Shown here: positions 1-7,886 of the stretch, piece by piece
Layout: each line of letters starts with the position of its first letter
Position numbering within the stretch: the stretch's first letter is position 1
DNA from: Clostridia bacterium
GTDB lineage: Bacteria; Bacillota; Clostridia; Oscillospirales; QAKW01
DNA length: 64,000 nt
Direction: 5' to 3'
Assembly (NCBI GenBank): GCA_017440465.1
Contig: JAFSHF010000016.1
Coordinates: 25,421 to 89,420, forward strand
Made by a program: the position numbers and the translations under genes
The notes under the pieces: model-generated
What the model was told of the DNA's origin: nothing
Database searches by the model: none
Seen by the model: only the letters and a program-made list of their open reading frames with translations

Positions 1-921
1 CTTTCCGATCGGGTGGCAGTCCTGCGGAAGGGCGAATATATCGGTACCGTTGAAACCGCCAAGACGAGCGAGACCGAGCTGACCGAAATGATGGTCGGCA
101 AAAAGATCTCTTTGAATATCGAGCGCAGCGAGCCCAAGGACCCTCAGGTGCGGCTGGAGGTGCATCACGTCAATTGCTCCAACCGCGAAGGCGCGTTGGT
201 GCTGGACGATGTTTCCTTCCACGTCAACGCGGGCGAGATCTTGGGCATCGCCGGTATCGCCGGCAGCGGCCAGCGGGAGCTTTTGGAGGTCATCGCCGGC
301 CTGCAAAAAAGCGATAGCGGTGCGGTGCTTTATCATAACCCCAAGACCGGCAATGTGGATAACCTGCAGAATAAGACTCCGTTGCAGATCCGCGAGCTGG
401 GCGTCCGCCTTTCCTTTGTCCCCGAAGATCGCTTGGGGATGGGCTTGGTCGGCAATATGGATATCACCGATAATATGATGCTCCGCAGTTACCGCCGCGG
501 TAAATCTGCCTTTTTGGAGCGCAAGGCGCCCAAGGATCTGGCGGAAAAGATCATTGAGGACTTAGAGGTCGTCACCCCCGGTACCACCACACCGGTCCGC
601 CGCCTTTCCGGCGGGAACGTCCAAAAGGTGCTGGTCGGGCGGGAGATTGCCGCATCGCCCACTGTTTTGATGGCGGCATATCCGGTGCGGGGGTTGGATA
701 TCAATTCTTCCTATACTATTTATAATCTTTTGAATGAGCAAAAAGAAAAAGGGGTTGCGGTGGTCTTTGTCGGCGAAGATCTGGACGTTCTGCTGGAGCT
801 TTGCGACCGCATCTTGGTCATCGGCGGCGGTAAGGTCACCGGCATTGTCGATGGCAGAACCGCCACCAAAGAGCAGGTCGGTCTGCTGATGACGAAAACC
901 GAAGGAGGGAAGCAAGAATGA
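1..921 (+). CDS. Nucleoside-type ABC transporter ATP-binding protein, 5' truncated
   Basis: This is the C-terminal part of a double-nucleotide-binding-domain ABC ATPase; the reading frame is open from base 1 (the first residues read LSDRVAVLRKG), so the true start lies outside the window. The retained second domain has a degenerate Walker A (GSGQREL, lacking GKS/T, usual for the second half of this family), an ABC signature LSGGNVQK and a Walker B region ending in RGLD. The gene overlaps the next permease gene by 4 bases, and two permeases follow. That layout matches purine-nucleoside/BMP-lipoprotein importers such as YufO-YufP-YufQ. It would energise uptake at the inner face of the membrane. 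The substrate is inferred from the family and not visible here. Confidence 0.9.
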   Translation, partial: LSDRVAVLRKGEYIGTVETAKTSETELTEMMVGKKISLNIERSEPKDPQVRLEVHHVNCSNREGALVLDDVSFHVNAGEILGIAGIAGSGQRELLEVIAGLQKSDSGAVLYHNPKTGNVDNLQNKTPLQIRELGVRLSFVPEDRLGMGLVGNMDITDNMMLRSYRRGKSAFLERKAPKDLAEKIIEDLEVVTPGTTTPVRRLSGGNVQKVLVGREIAASPTVLMAAYPVRGLDINSSYTIYNLLNEQKEKGVAVVFVGEDLDVLLELCDRILVIGGGKVTGIVDGRTATKEQVGLLMTKTEGGKQE

Positions 922-2027
922 GCCAAAAAATCAAAAAGCACCATGAGCCGCTGATCCATATCGTCAAGCGGGACGATCTTTTGGGTTGGCAAGCCTGGGG
1001 CATCCGCCTGGCCGCCATTGCCGTCGGCGTGTTGCTGATCGGGGTCATCTCTTCGCTCCTCACCGGTGAAAATTTCTTTAAGGTCTATGATATTATGTTC
1101 AGCGGCGTGTTCGGCCGCATCTTTGAGGGCAAGACGAGTATGCTCTGGAAATACCTGCAGGATACCGCTATTTTGCTTTGCTTAGGTCTGGCAGTCGCCC
1201 CCGCGTTTAAGATGAAGTTCTGGAACTGCGGCGCGGAAGGTCAGGCGTTGGTGGGCGGTTTGGCGGCGATGTTCTGTATGATCACCTTCGGCGGTAAGAT
1301 CTCGGAATTTCTGCTGGTCCCCATCGTCATCGCCGCCAGCATCCTTGCCGGCGCGATCTGGGGTGTCATCCCCGCCATCTTCAAGGCGAAATGGAACACC
1401 AACGAGACCCTCTTTACTCTGATGATGAACTATATGGCGACCCAGCTGATCGCCTATTATGTCTATATCGTGGGCGGCGGTTCCAACGTTATCACCCCCG
1501 TCTCCACCGGCGCACTGCCGGTGATCGGCAATCTGCAATATCTGCTGAACGTGTTGATCGTTGCCGCGCTGACGGTCGCAATGTATGTGTTCCTGCGCTA
1601 CAGCAAGCAGGGCTATGAGATCGCCGTCGTCGGCGAAAGCCAGAATACCGCGCGGTATATCGGCATCAACGTCAAAAAGGTCTTTTTGCGTACCATGATG
1701 CTCTCCGGCGCGGTCTGCGGTGTGGCGGGAATGTTGTTGGTGGCAGGCACCGATCATTCCATCAATACCAACACCGTCGGCGGGCAGGGCTTTACCGCCA
1801 TTATGGTCGCCTGGCTGGGTAAGTTTAATCCCTTTGTGATGGCGTTGATGTCCGGTCTCATCATCTTTTTGAGAACCGGTGCCGCCAAGGTTGCCGACAG
1901 TAACTTCTTGAATAGCTCCTTTGCCGATATTTCGGTGGGCATCGTTATTCTGCTGTTGGTCGGCTGCGAATTCTTTGTTCAATATTCGGTTCGGCTGCGC
2001 CGCGCCAAGAAGGAGGTAGAAGCATGA
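918..2027 (+). CDS. ABC transporter permease, nucleoside importer type
   Basis: A 369-residue polytopic membrane protein with about ten hydrophobic segments and a short basic N-terminal tail. It has the features of the BPD_transp_2 permease family, including the region around residues 235-275 (QNTARYIGINVKK followed by a glycine-rich helix) that resembles the EAA-like contact with the ATPase. Its start codon overlaps the ATPase stop, and its stop overlaps the start of a second, related permease, so the three are co-translated. The pair should form the transmembrane channel of a nucleoside (or other BMP-bound ligand) importer. Confidence 0.9.
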   Translation: MSQKIKKHHEPLIHIVKRDDLLGWQAWGIRLAAIAVGVLLIGVISSLLTGENFFKVYDIMFSGVFGRIFEGKTSMLWKYLQDTAILLCLGLAVAPAFKMKFWNCGAEGQALVGGLAAMFCMITFGGKISEFLLVPIVIAASILAGAIWGVIPAIFKAKWNTNETLFTLMMNYMATQLIAYYVYIVGGGSNVITPVSTGALPVIGNLQYLLNVLIVAALTVAMYVFLRYSKQGYEIAVVGESQNTARYIGINVKKVFLRTMMLSGAVCGVAGMLLVAGTDHSINTNTVGGQGFTAIMVAWLGKFNPFVMALMSGLIIFLRTGAAKVADSNFLNSSFADISVGIVILLLVGCEFFVQYSVRLRRAKKEVEA

Positions 2028-3013
2028 TCGTTGAATTTATCAGCAGAGCCATCCTTTTGAGCATCCCCCTTCTCTTCGGTGCGGTCGGCGAGATCCTGAC
2101 CGAAAAATCCGGTCATCTGAACTTGGGTATCCCCGGTATTATGTACGGCGGTGCCATCGGCGGCGTCATCGGCGCGTTCCTCTATGAGAACGCCTGCGGC
2201 AATGTGGCAGAGAATATGAATCCCTTCCTCGCCATTTTGATCCCGTTGCTCAGTTCGATGATCTTCTCGATGCTGATGGGCTTGATCTATAGCTTTATGA
2301 CCGTCACCCTGCGCGCCAACCAGAACGTGACCGGTCTGGCGCTCACCACCTTCGGCATCGGCTTGGGCAACTTCTTCGGCGGCTCGCTCACAAAGTTAGT
2401 GCAAAGCGACCTGCCCTCGATTGCGCTGACCAAGACCAGCCGGTTTTTCAAGGCGGAACTGCCCTTCGCAAAGGATCTGGGCTGGTTCGGCGAGATCTTC
2501 CTGTCCCACGATTTTCTGGCGTATTCCGCCATTCTGATCGCTGTTTTGGCGAGCATTTTCCTAACCAAGACCCGCGTGGGTCTGAATCTGCGCGCGGTGG
2601 GCGAAAACCCCGCCACCGCTGATGCGGCGGGCATCAATGTTACCGCCTATAAGTATGCAGGCACCATTATCGGCAGTGCCATCGCCGGCTTGGGCGGTCT
2701 GCAGTATGTGATGGCGTATGCCGACGGTGTCTGGTCCAATAACGCCTTCGGTGATCGCGGCTGGATGGCGATCGCGCTGGTCATTTTTGCGCTGTGGAAG
2801 CCCTCGATGGCGATCCTCGGCTCCTTCCTGTTCGGCGCGCTTTGCAATGCCAATAACTATCTCAAGGGTCTGGGGACCGAAACGCAGGAACTCTTCAAAA
2901 TGCTGCCCTATATCGTCACGCTGATCGTTTTGATCATCACAAGTATGCGTAAAAAGCGGGAGCATCAGCCCCCCGAAAGCTTAGGGCTTCCGTATTTCCG
3001 CGAAGAACGGTAA
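2024..3013 (+). CDS. ABC transporter permease, second subunit of nucleoside importer
   Basis: A 329-residue membrane protein of the same permease superfamily as its upstream neighbour and the expected partner in a heterodimeric channel. The N-terminus (LLFGAVGEILTEKSGHLNLGI) is characteristic of YufQ/NupQ-like subunits: a GEILTEKSG-type motif after the first helix. The VGENPATADAAGINV stretch near residue 190 is the cytoplasmic coupling loop. It overlaps the previous gene by 4 bases and is followed by a terminator at 3027, so it is the last gene of the transport operon. Confidence 0.9.
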   Translation: MIVEFISRAILLSIPLLFGAVGEILTEKSGHLNLGIPGIMYGGAIGGVIGAFLYENACGNVAENMNPFLAILIPLLSSMIFSMLMGLIYSFMTVTLRANQNVTGLALTTFGIGLGNFFGGSLTKLVQSDLPSIALTKTSRFFKAELPFAKDLGWFGEIFLSHDFLAYSAILIAVLASIFLTKTRVGLNLRAVGENPATADAAGINVTAYKYAGTIIGSAIAGLGGLQYVMAYADGVWSNNAFGDRGWMAIALVIFALWKPSMAILGSFLFGALCNANNYLKGLGTETQELFKMLPYIVTLIVLIITSMRKKREHQPPESLGLPYFREER

Positions 3014-3026
3014 AAATATGTGTTTT

Positions 3027-3066
3027 AAATATGCCGTTGCTTTGCAGCGGCATATTTTATCTTTTG
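3027..3066 (+). terminator. Rho-independent terminator after the ABC operon
   Basis: A 14-bp stem (AAATATGCCGTTGC with GCAGCGGCATATTT, one G-T wobble) with a TTT loop, followed by an AT-rich T-containing tail. It separates the transporter operon from the FAD-protein gene. Confidence 0.75.
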
Positions 3067-3084
3067 AAAGGATATAATAAAGTT

Positions 3085-4479
3085 ATGAACTGTGATGTTT
3101 TGATTATCGGCGCCGGCCCTGCCGGCATCTTCACCGCGCTGGAATTGGTGCGCCAAGGGAGCGATAAAAAGATTGTCATCGTTGAAAAGGGCGTGGCGGT
3201 GGAAAAGCGCCGCTGCCCCAAGCATAAAACCAAGCAGTGTGTCAACTGCAAGCCCTGCAATATCACCACCGGCTTTTCCGGCGCGGGCGCGTTTTCCGAT
3301 GGAAAACTCTCCCTTTCCTGCGATGTGGGCGGCGATCTGCCCCAACTGATCGGGGAAGATCTGGCGCAGGAGACTATCGACTATACCGATAAGATCTATC
3401 TGGAATTCGGTGCCGATACCCATGTGGAGGGGGTGAGCAACCCCGATGCCGTCAAGGAGATCCGCCGCCGCGCCATTCAGGCGGGACTAAAATTGGTGGA
3501 TTGCCCCATTCGTCATCTGGGGACCGAAAAGGCGCAGGATATTTATTACGCCATCGAGCAATATCTGCTGGAGCACGGCGTGGAGATGCTCTTTAGCCAC
3601 GAATGTACCAACCTCATTATCGAAGATAAAAAATGCCTGGGCGGCTATATTCGCAGCGGTAAGGAGCCGTTTGAGATCCGCGCCGAGCATACCATCGTCG
3701 CCACCGGTCGGCGGGGGGCGGAATGGCTGGAGCACCTTTGCACCGAGCACGAGATCGAGCACCAACCGGGTACGGTGGATATCGGCGTGCGGGTGGAAGT
3801 CCGCAACGAGATTATGGAAAAGGTCAATGAGGTCCTTTATGAATCCAAGCTGGTGGGCTACCCCGCCCCCTTTAAGAATAAGACCCGCACCTTCTGCCAG
3901 AACCCCGGCGGCTTTGTCAGCCAGGAGAACTACGACAACGATCTGGCGGTGGTCAACGGCCATTCCTATAAGGAACTCAAGAGCAATAATACCAACTTAG
4001 CGATCCTCGTCTCCCATAACTTCAATACCCCCTTTAATCAACCCATCGCCTACGCGCAAAAGGTGGGCGAACTTTCCAATATGCTCGCCAACGGCCATAT
4101 TTTGGTCCAGCGTTTCGGCGATATTTTAGACGGTAAGCGTACCTGGCAAAAGGAGCTTGCCCGCAGTAACCTGAAACCCACCCTGCCCGATGCGGTGGCA
4201 GGGGATATCACCGCGGCGATCCCCTACCGCGCGATGATGAATATCATCAATTTCATCAAAGCGCTGGACCATGTGGTTCCGGGATTTGCTTCGGAAGAAA
4301 CTCTGCTCTATTCTCCCGAACTGAAGTTCTATAGCAACCGCGTCTCGATGGACGAAAAGTTCCATACCAGCGTCGAGGGCTTATATTGCCTGGGCGATTC
4401 CTCCGGCTGGACCCGCGGTTTGATGATGGCTTCGGTGATGGGCGTTCTGATGGGTAGGGAACTAAGTAACCACGAATAA
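3085..4479 (+). CDS. FAD-dependent oxidoreductase, COG2509-like
   Basis: A 464-residue soluble flavoprotein. The N-terminal dinucleotide-binding motif (IIGAGPAGIFTALEL, residues 5-19) is followed by a family-typical cysteine group (CPKHKTKQCVNCKPC, about residues 42-56) and the GFSGAGAFSDGKLS motif. A C-terminal GDSSGWTRGLMMAS motif would contact FAD. These match the uncharacterised FAD-dependent dehydrogenases of COG2509; substrate unknown. I start at 3085 and not at the upstream in-frame ATG (3031), because 3085 begins with the beta strand MNCDVLIIGAG and has GAAAGGA ahead of it, whereas 3031 lies inside the preceding terminator. The next gene begins 12 bases downstream, so the two are probably co-transcribed. 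Confidence 0.85.
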   Translation: MNCDVLIIGAGPAGIFTALELVRQGSDKKIVIVEKGVAVEKRRCPKHKTKQCVNCKPCNITTGFSGAGAFSDGKLSLSCDVGGDLPQLIGEDLAQETIDYTDKIYLEFGADTHVEGVSNPDAVKEIRRRAIQAGLKLVDCPIRHLGTEKAQDIYYAIEQYLLEHGVEMLFSHECTNLIIEDKKCLGGYIRSGKEPFEIRAEHTIVATGRRGAEWLEHLCTEHEIEHQPGTVDIGVRVEVRNEIMEKVNEVLYESKLVGYPAPFKNKTRTFCQNPGGFVSQENYDNDLAVVNGHSYKELKSNNTNLAILVSHNFNTPFNQPIAYAQKVGELSNMLANGHILVQRFGDILDGKRTWQKELARSNLKPTLPDAVAGDITAAIPYRAMMNIINFIKALDHVVPGFASEETLLYSPELKFYSNRVSMDEKFHTSVEGLYCLGDSSGWTRGLMMASVMGVLMGRELSNHE

Positions 4480-4491
4480 TCCGGAGAAACT

Positions 4492-5154
4492 ATGACCGAA
4501 CTTTTTACTACTTCATTATTAGATCTTTCCCATACCGACGCAAAGCCCCTGCTGCAAGGGGTGCAATACCCTTGGCAAGCGCTGGCGGGGATCGGCGATT
4601 TTATTGCCGACTTCGGCAAGACCTTGGGGGAGGAGTATCTCCATCCCCGAGAGACCGTCTGGATCCATAAGACCGCCAAGGTGGCGCCCACCGCCTTTTT
4701 GGGTGAGCGGGTGATCATCGGCGCGGATGCCGAGATCCGCCATTGCGCTTTTATCCGCAGTAATGCGCAGATCGGCAAAGGAGCGGTGGTGGGCAATTCC
4801 ACCGAACTGAAAAATGTCATTTTGTTTGATGGCGTGCAGGTGCCTCATTATAATTATGTAGGAGATTCCATTTTGGGCTATAAAGCCCATATGGGCGCGG
4901 GTGCCATCACCAGCAATGTCAAGGCGGACCATTCCTTGGTGGCGGTGCGGGGGAAAGAGACAATTCATACCCACCTTAAAAAGTTCGGCGCCATCTTAGG
5001 CGATTTCGCCGAGATCGGCTGCAGTGCGGTCCTTAATCCCGGAACGGTGGTCGGTCGTAAGAGTAATGTATATCCGCTCTCGATGGTAAGGGGCGTCATC
5101 CCACCCGACTCGATTTATAAAAACAAAAACGAAGTAATCAAAAAAGAGCCTTAA
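4492..5154 (+). CDS. Left-handed beta-helix (hexapeptide-repeat) acyltransferase-like protein
   Basis: A 220-residue protein whose residues about 50-205 show hexapeptide periodicity (for example VIIGADAEIRHCAFI, ILGYKAHMGAGAITSNV), the signature of left-handed beta-helix acyl- or acetyltransferases. Clostridial homologues are often labelled UDP-N-acetylglucosamine pyrophosphorylase because they resemble the GlmU acetyltransferase half. The nucleotidyltransferase half is absent here, so that label should not be transferred. It lies 12 bases after the FAD-protein gene. Its stop codon sits in the loop of the terminator at 5140. Substrate unknown. Confidence 0.75.
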   Translation: MTELFTTSLLDLSHTDAKPLLQGVQYPWQALAGIGDFIADFGKTLGEEYLHPRETVWIHKTAKVAPTAFLGERVIIGADAEIRHCAFIRSNAQIGKGAVVGNSTELKNVILFDGVQVPHYNYVGDSILGYKAHMGAGAITSNVKADHSLVAVRGKETIHTHLKKFGAILGDFAEIGCSAVLNPGTVVGRKSNVYPLSMVRGVIPPDSIYKNKNEVIKKEP

Positions 5155-5167
5155 GGGCTCTTTTTTT
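5140..5167 (+). terminator. Terminator overlapping the stop codon
   Basis: AAAAAAGAGCC and GGGCTCTTTTTT pair around a TTAA loop, followed directly by the T run. The TAA of the upstream gene lies in the loop, so coding end and terminator are fused. Confidence 0.9.
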
Positions 5168-5206
5168 GATGCATCGAACGATGCACAAATGAATTGTGCA
5201 AAGAGC

Positions 5207-5529
5207 GTACCAAATGAATTGGTACAGACTCCCAAATGATTTGGGGTACCAAATGATTTGGTAGGATAACAAAACAATGTATTTGTGTACCAAATGAATT
5301 GGTACGCAGACATACAAATGATTTGGTAGGATAACGAAACAATGTATTTGTGTACCAAATGAATTGGTACGCAGACATACAAATGATTTGGGGCACCAAA
5401 TGATTTGGTAGGATAACAAAACAATGTATTTGTGTACCAAATGAATTGGTACGCAGACATACAAATGATTTGGGGTACCAAATGATTTGGTAGGATAACG
5501 AAACAATGTATTTGTGCACCAAATGAATT
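5207..5529. repeat. Palindromic tandem satellite, 80-82 bp and 65 bp units
   Basis: Four consecutive units start at 5207, 5287, 5352 and 5434 (80, 65, 82 and 82 bp), with a partial fifth from 5516. Each unit contains three palindromes: GTACCAAATGAATTGGTAC, a CAAATGATTTG core, and TACCAAATGATTTGGTA (8-bp arms, one central base). These are separated by GGATAAC and ACAATGTATTTGT. The 65-bp unit lacks one palindrome. An outlying unit-like palindrome at 5183-5201 (TGCACAAATGAATTGTGCA) keeps the core but has different, still complementary, arms. A further fragment of the unit reappears at 5785-5822, beyond two other repeats that seem to have been inserted. I see no coding capacity. Confidence 0.9.
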
Positions 5530-5604
5530 GGTTGCGACTGCGACCGCTGCCTGTGGTTGCGACTGCGACCGCTGCCGGTGGTTGCGACTGCGACCGCTGC
5601 CTGT
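5530..5604. repeat. Three tandem copies of a 25-bp GC-rich unit
   Basis: Copies at 5530-5554, 5555-5579 and 5580-5604 begin GGTTGCGACTGCGACCGC; the middle copy differs in its last bases (CGGT against CTGT). The block interrupts the palindromic satellite. The composition is much more GC-rich than the flanking satellite. Confidence 0.9.
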
Positions 5605-5608
5605 GGCA

Positions 5609-5780
5609 GATGAAGGGAGCAGGTTAGCAGGTGCCGCAACACAAAAGATATCGAGCGCATCGCGCGAAGAATATTTTGATGTTGCAAACGGGACGATGAA
5701 GGGAGCAGGTTAGCAGGTGCCGCAACACAAAAGATATCGAGCGCATCGCGCGAAGAATATTTTGATGTTGCAAACGGGAC
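5609..5780. repeat. Perfect tandem duplication of an 86-bp unit
   Basis: The segment 5609-5694 is repeated without visible change at 5695-5780. It begins GATGAAGGGAGCAGGTTAGC and ends GTTGCAAACGGGAC. Identity of the two copies suggests a recent duplication. No gene is recognised in it. Confidence 0.9.
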
Positions 5781-5841
5781 GAAAACATACAAATGATTTG
5801 GGGTACCAAATGATTTGGTAGGCTGCGGCAAGAATTACCGC

Positions 5842-5871
5842 TTGACCGCAGCAGTGGGATTTTGATATAAT
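5842..5871 (+). promoter_or_regulatory. Sigma-A-type promoter of the SLH protein gene
   Basis: TTGACC at 5842 and TATAAT at 5866 are separated by 18 bases. The start codon follows 42 bases later. It lies directly after the repeat region. Confidence 0.75.
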
Positions 5872-5913
5872 TAATATAATGTCGAAATTGAACGAAAGGA
5901 AGGAAACGCGAAA

Positions 5914-7647
5914 GTGGCAAAAGCATTTTTTAAAAATTGCATAGCGACGGTGCTGGCATTGCTGTTGTTGGCGGCGATGGTGCCTGCCGCGGTTGCGGCA
6001 ACGCCGAGCGAAGATACCTTTGGGACGCTGATCCATACCTTTCAGGAAGAATTTCCGGTGGGGAAGTATTGGAACGATGCCAACGGTACGGTGAAGAGCG
6101 GGCGGTATCAAGGCACCTCTTTGGTAGGGGATCGCTCCTGCGTGGGCTATGGTTGCGGCTCGCTGGCGGTGGATGGGTCGGAATGGGCGTGGCAATGCCA
6201 CGGCTATGCCATGCTGCTCGCCGATCGTGTTTTTGGTAGTTTTTATAATATCGATTCTGTAAATTGGAGCAAAACGGATTATACAAGAGGTAGTTTTTCG
6301 GGTGAATTATACGCAGGGGATGTGGTACGCGTGATTTTACCCCGCGGAAGTGCCCATTCGGTCTTTGTCTATAAAGTGACGGAGGATACGGTGTATTACA
6401 CCGAATGTAACCGCCACGGCAAGTGCCAATTGGATTGGGAAAGCGAGGAGCTGCAGAGCTTCAAAAAACGAGTGACCTATATCCATCATTATAAGGGAAA
6501 CACATTAAAAGGCACCAAGACCGTCACTCCGCAGTTGGCTATTACCTATCACGCCAACGGCGGTCAGGTTCGCGGCGCCGATCAGGCGGAGGAACGCTAT
6601 CGGGTGTTGACCGAGGCAGGAATGAACCTGCGAGAGAAACCCTCTCTTTCTGCTTCGACAGTAAAAAATCTGCCAAAAGGGACGGAATTTGCCGTCAGCC
6701 AAACCGAGCAGGCCGATGGCTATCTTTGGGGCAAGACCGAGGGCGGCTGGTGCGCCATCTCCAACACCGCGTGGGTGGAGAAGTTTTCGGTACCCGCCAC
6801 CAAATATTATGTTAATGACGATGGGATTCTTTGCAAAAGCGAAAGCGGCGCAGTCTATCAGCAAAAATGCTATATGGGAATCTCTTATCCCAACGGGCTA
6901 GTGGATGCTTCCTCCTTTAAATTAGAAAAAGAAGGTTTTCTTTTTGTGGGCTGGTCTACCAAGCCGCAAGGGGCAACGGTCTGGGGCGAAAAGCAAGCCT
7001 TTCAGCCCGAAGAGTTGGTTCCCGCGCTGGCGAGCGGAGATCAGAAAATAACAGTGTATGCCATCTGGAAGGACCTAAAGTCGGAAGTTCCGTTTTTGGA
7101 TGTCTTGCCGACCCAATGGTTTTATGAGGGAGTTCTATATACCAACCAAAAAGGCTTAATGAACGGTATTTCCGATACAGAATTTGCCCCCGACAGCGAT
7201 ACCACGCGGGCGATGCTGGTCACCGTTCTCCATCGTATGGAAGGAAGCCCTGCGCCCCAAAAGCAAGGAGCATTTTCCGATATTGAGGCGGGAACATGGT
7301 ATACCGACGCGGTGGCTTGGGCGGCGGAAAATAACGTGGTCAACGGAATGGGAGACGGCACCTTCGCGCCCGAGGATAAAATTACCCGCGAACAGTTGAC
7401 AACGGTGCTGTTCCGCTATGGGCAGTTCAAGCAAAAGGACGAAGGGACCCGCGCTCCGCTGGAACCCTTTGCCGATCAAGCCAAGGTGTCCCAATGGGCA
7501 TCGGAGGGGATGCAATGGGCGGTCTCCAAAGGCATTATCAACGGCATCAACGAAGAAGACAAAACCAATCTGCAACCGCAGGGTAACGCCACCCGCGCGC
7601 AGATCGCCACCGTTCTGATGCGGTATGACAAAGAAATATTGCAATAA
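5914..7647 (+). CDS. Secreted CHAP/NlpC-like protein with SH3-like, B-repeat-like and three SLH domains
   Basis: A 577-residue exported protein starting at GTG with AGGAAGG upstream. The signal peptide is about residues 1-29. A cysteine-hydrolase-like domain follows, with candidate catalytic Cys95 (WQCHGY), His148 (GSAHSV) and Asn166, as in CHAP/NlpC peptidoglycan hydrolases. An SH3b-like segment (about 228-290) begins YRVLTEAGMNLREKPS. Around it are pieces of an InlB-type B repeat: ITYHANGGQV at 210 and KEGFLFVGWSTK at 339. Three S-layer homology domains fill 393-577. The SLH domains should tether it to wall polymers, and the N-terminal domain may cut peptidoglycan or a surface protein. The hydrolase assignment is inference from motif order. 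Confidence 0.8.
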   Translation: MAKAFFKNCIATVLALLLLAAMVPAAVAATPSEDTFGTLIHTFQEEFPVGKYWNDANGTVKSGRYQGTSLVGDRSCVGYGCGSLAVDGSEWAWQCHGYAMLLADRVFGSFYNIDSVNWSKTDYTRGSFSGELYAGDVVRVILPRGSAHSVFVYKVTEDTVYYTECNRHGKCQLDWESEELQSFKKRVTYIHHYKGNTLKGTKTVTPQLAITYHANGGQVRGADQAEERYRVLTEAGMNLREKPSLSASTVKNLPKGTEFAVSQTEQADGYLWGKTEGGWCAISNTAWVEKFSVPATKYYVNDDGILCKSESGAVYQQKCYMGISYPNGLVDASSFKLEKEGFLFVGWSTKPQGATVWGEKQAFQPEELVPALASGDQKITVYAIWKDLKSEVPFLDVLPTQWFYEGVLYTNQKGLMNGISDTEFAPDSDTTRAMLVTVLHRMEGSPAPQKQGAFSDIEAGTWYTDAVAWAAENNVVNGMGDGTFAPEDKITREQLTTVLFRYGQFKQKDEGTRAPLEPFADQAKVSQWASEGMQWAVSKGIINGINEEDKTNLQPQGNATRAQIATVLMRYDKEILQ

Positions 7648-7648
7648 A

Positions 7649-7822
7649 ACGAAGTTTGCCCTTGCGGGCAAGTGAAGATATCTTCGATAGTGAAGTTCAC
7701 AATGTGAGTGAAGTTTCGCTCGACACGCGAAGTGGGCAAACATCACTTCACTTGGGACGTCCAAACTTCACTGCGAGTGAAACGAGCAACTTCACTTTTG
7801 CACCGCAAAAACTTCACAACGA
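7649..7822. repeat. GTGAAG/CTTCAC-punctuated hairpin array, copy 1
   Basis: Short hairpins are separated by a fixed linker. The first half uses GTGAAG between hairpins such as TTGCCC-TTGC-GGGCAA and TTCGC...GCGAA. The second half uses the reverse complement ACTTCAC between TTGGACGTCCAA-like (TTGGGACGTCCAA) and TTTTGC-ACC-GCAAAA. The whole is therefore a large inverted arrangement of small inverted repeats. Related arrays occur at 16819 and 63175. Confidence 0.85.
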
Positions 7823-7846
7823 AAGCGGCTTTATTTATAATGAAAA

Positions 7847-7884
7847 AACCCGAGAGGCATCTTTGAAAAGTGCCATCTCGGGTT
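7847..7884 (-). terminator. Terminator of the minus-strand rqcH operon
   Basis: CCCGAGA plus GGCA pair with TGCC plus TCTCGGG across an interrupted stem, and the minus strand continues into a T run. It sits just downstream of the stop at 7887. Confidence 0.8.
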
Positions 7885-7886
7885 AT

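Noticed and set aside
5207..5529. CRISPR array
   Set aside because: Units are contiguous and palindromic with no unique spacers, and no cas genes are present in the window.
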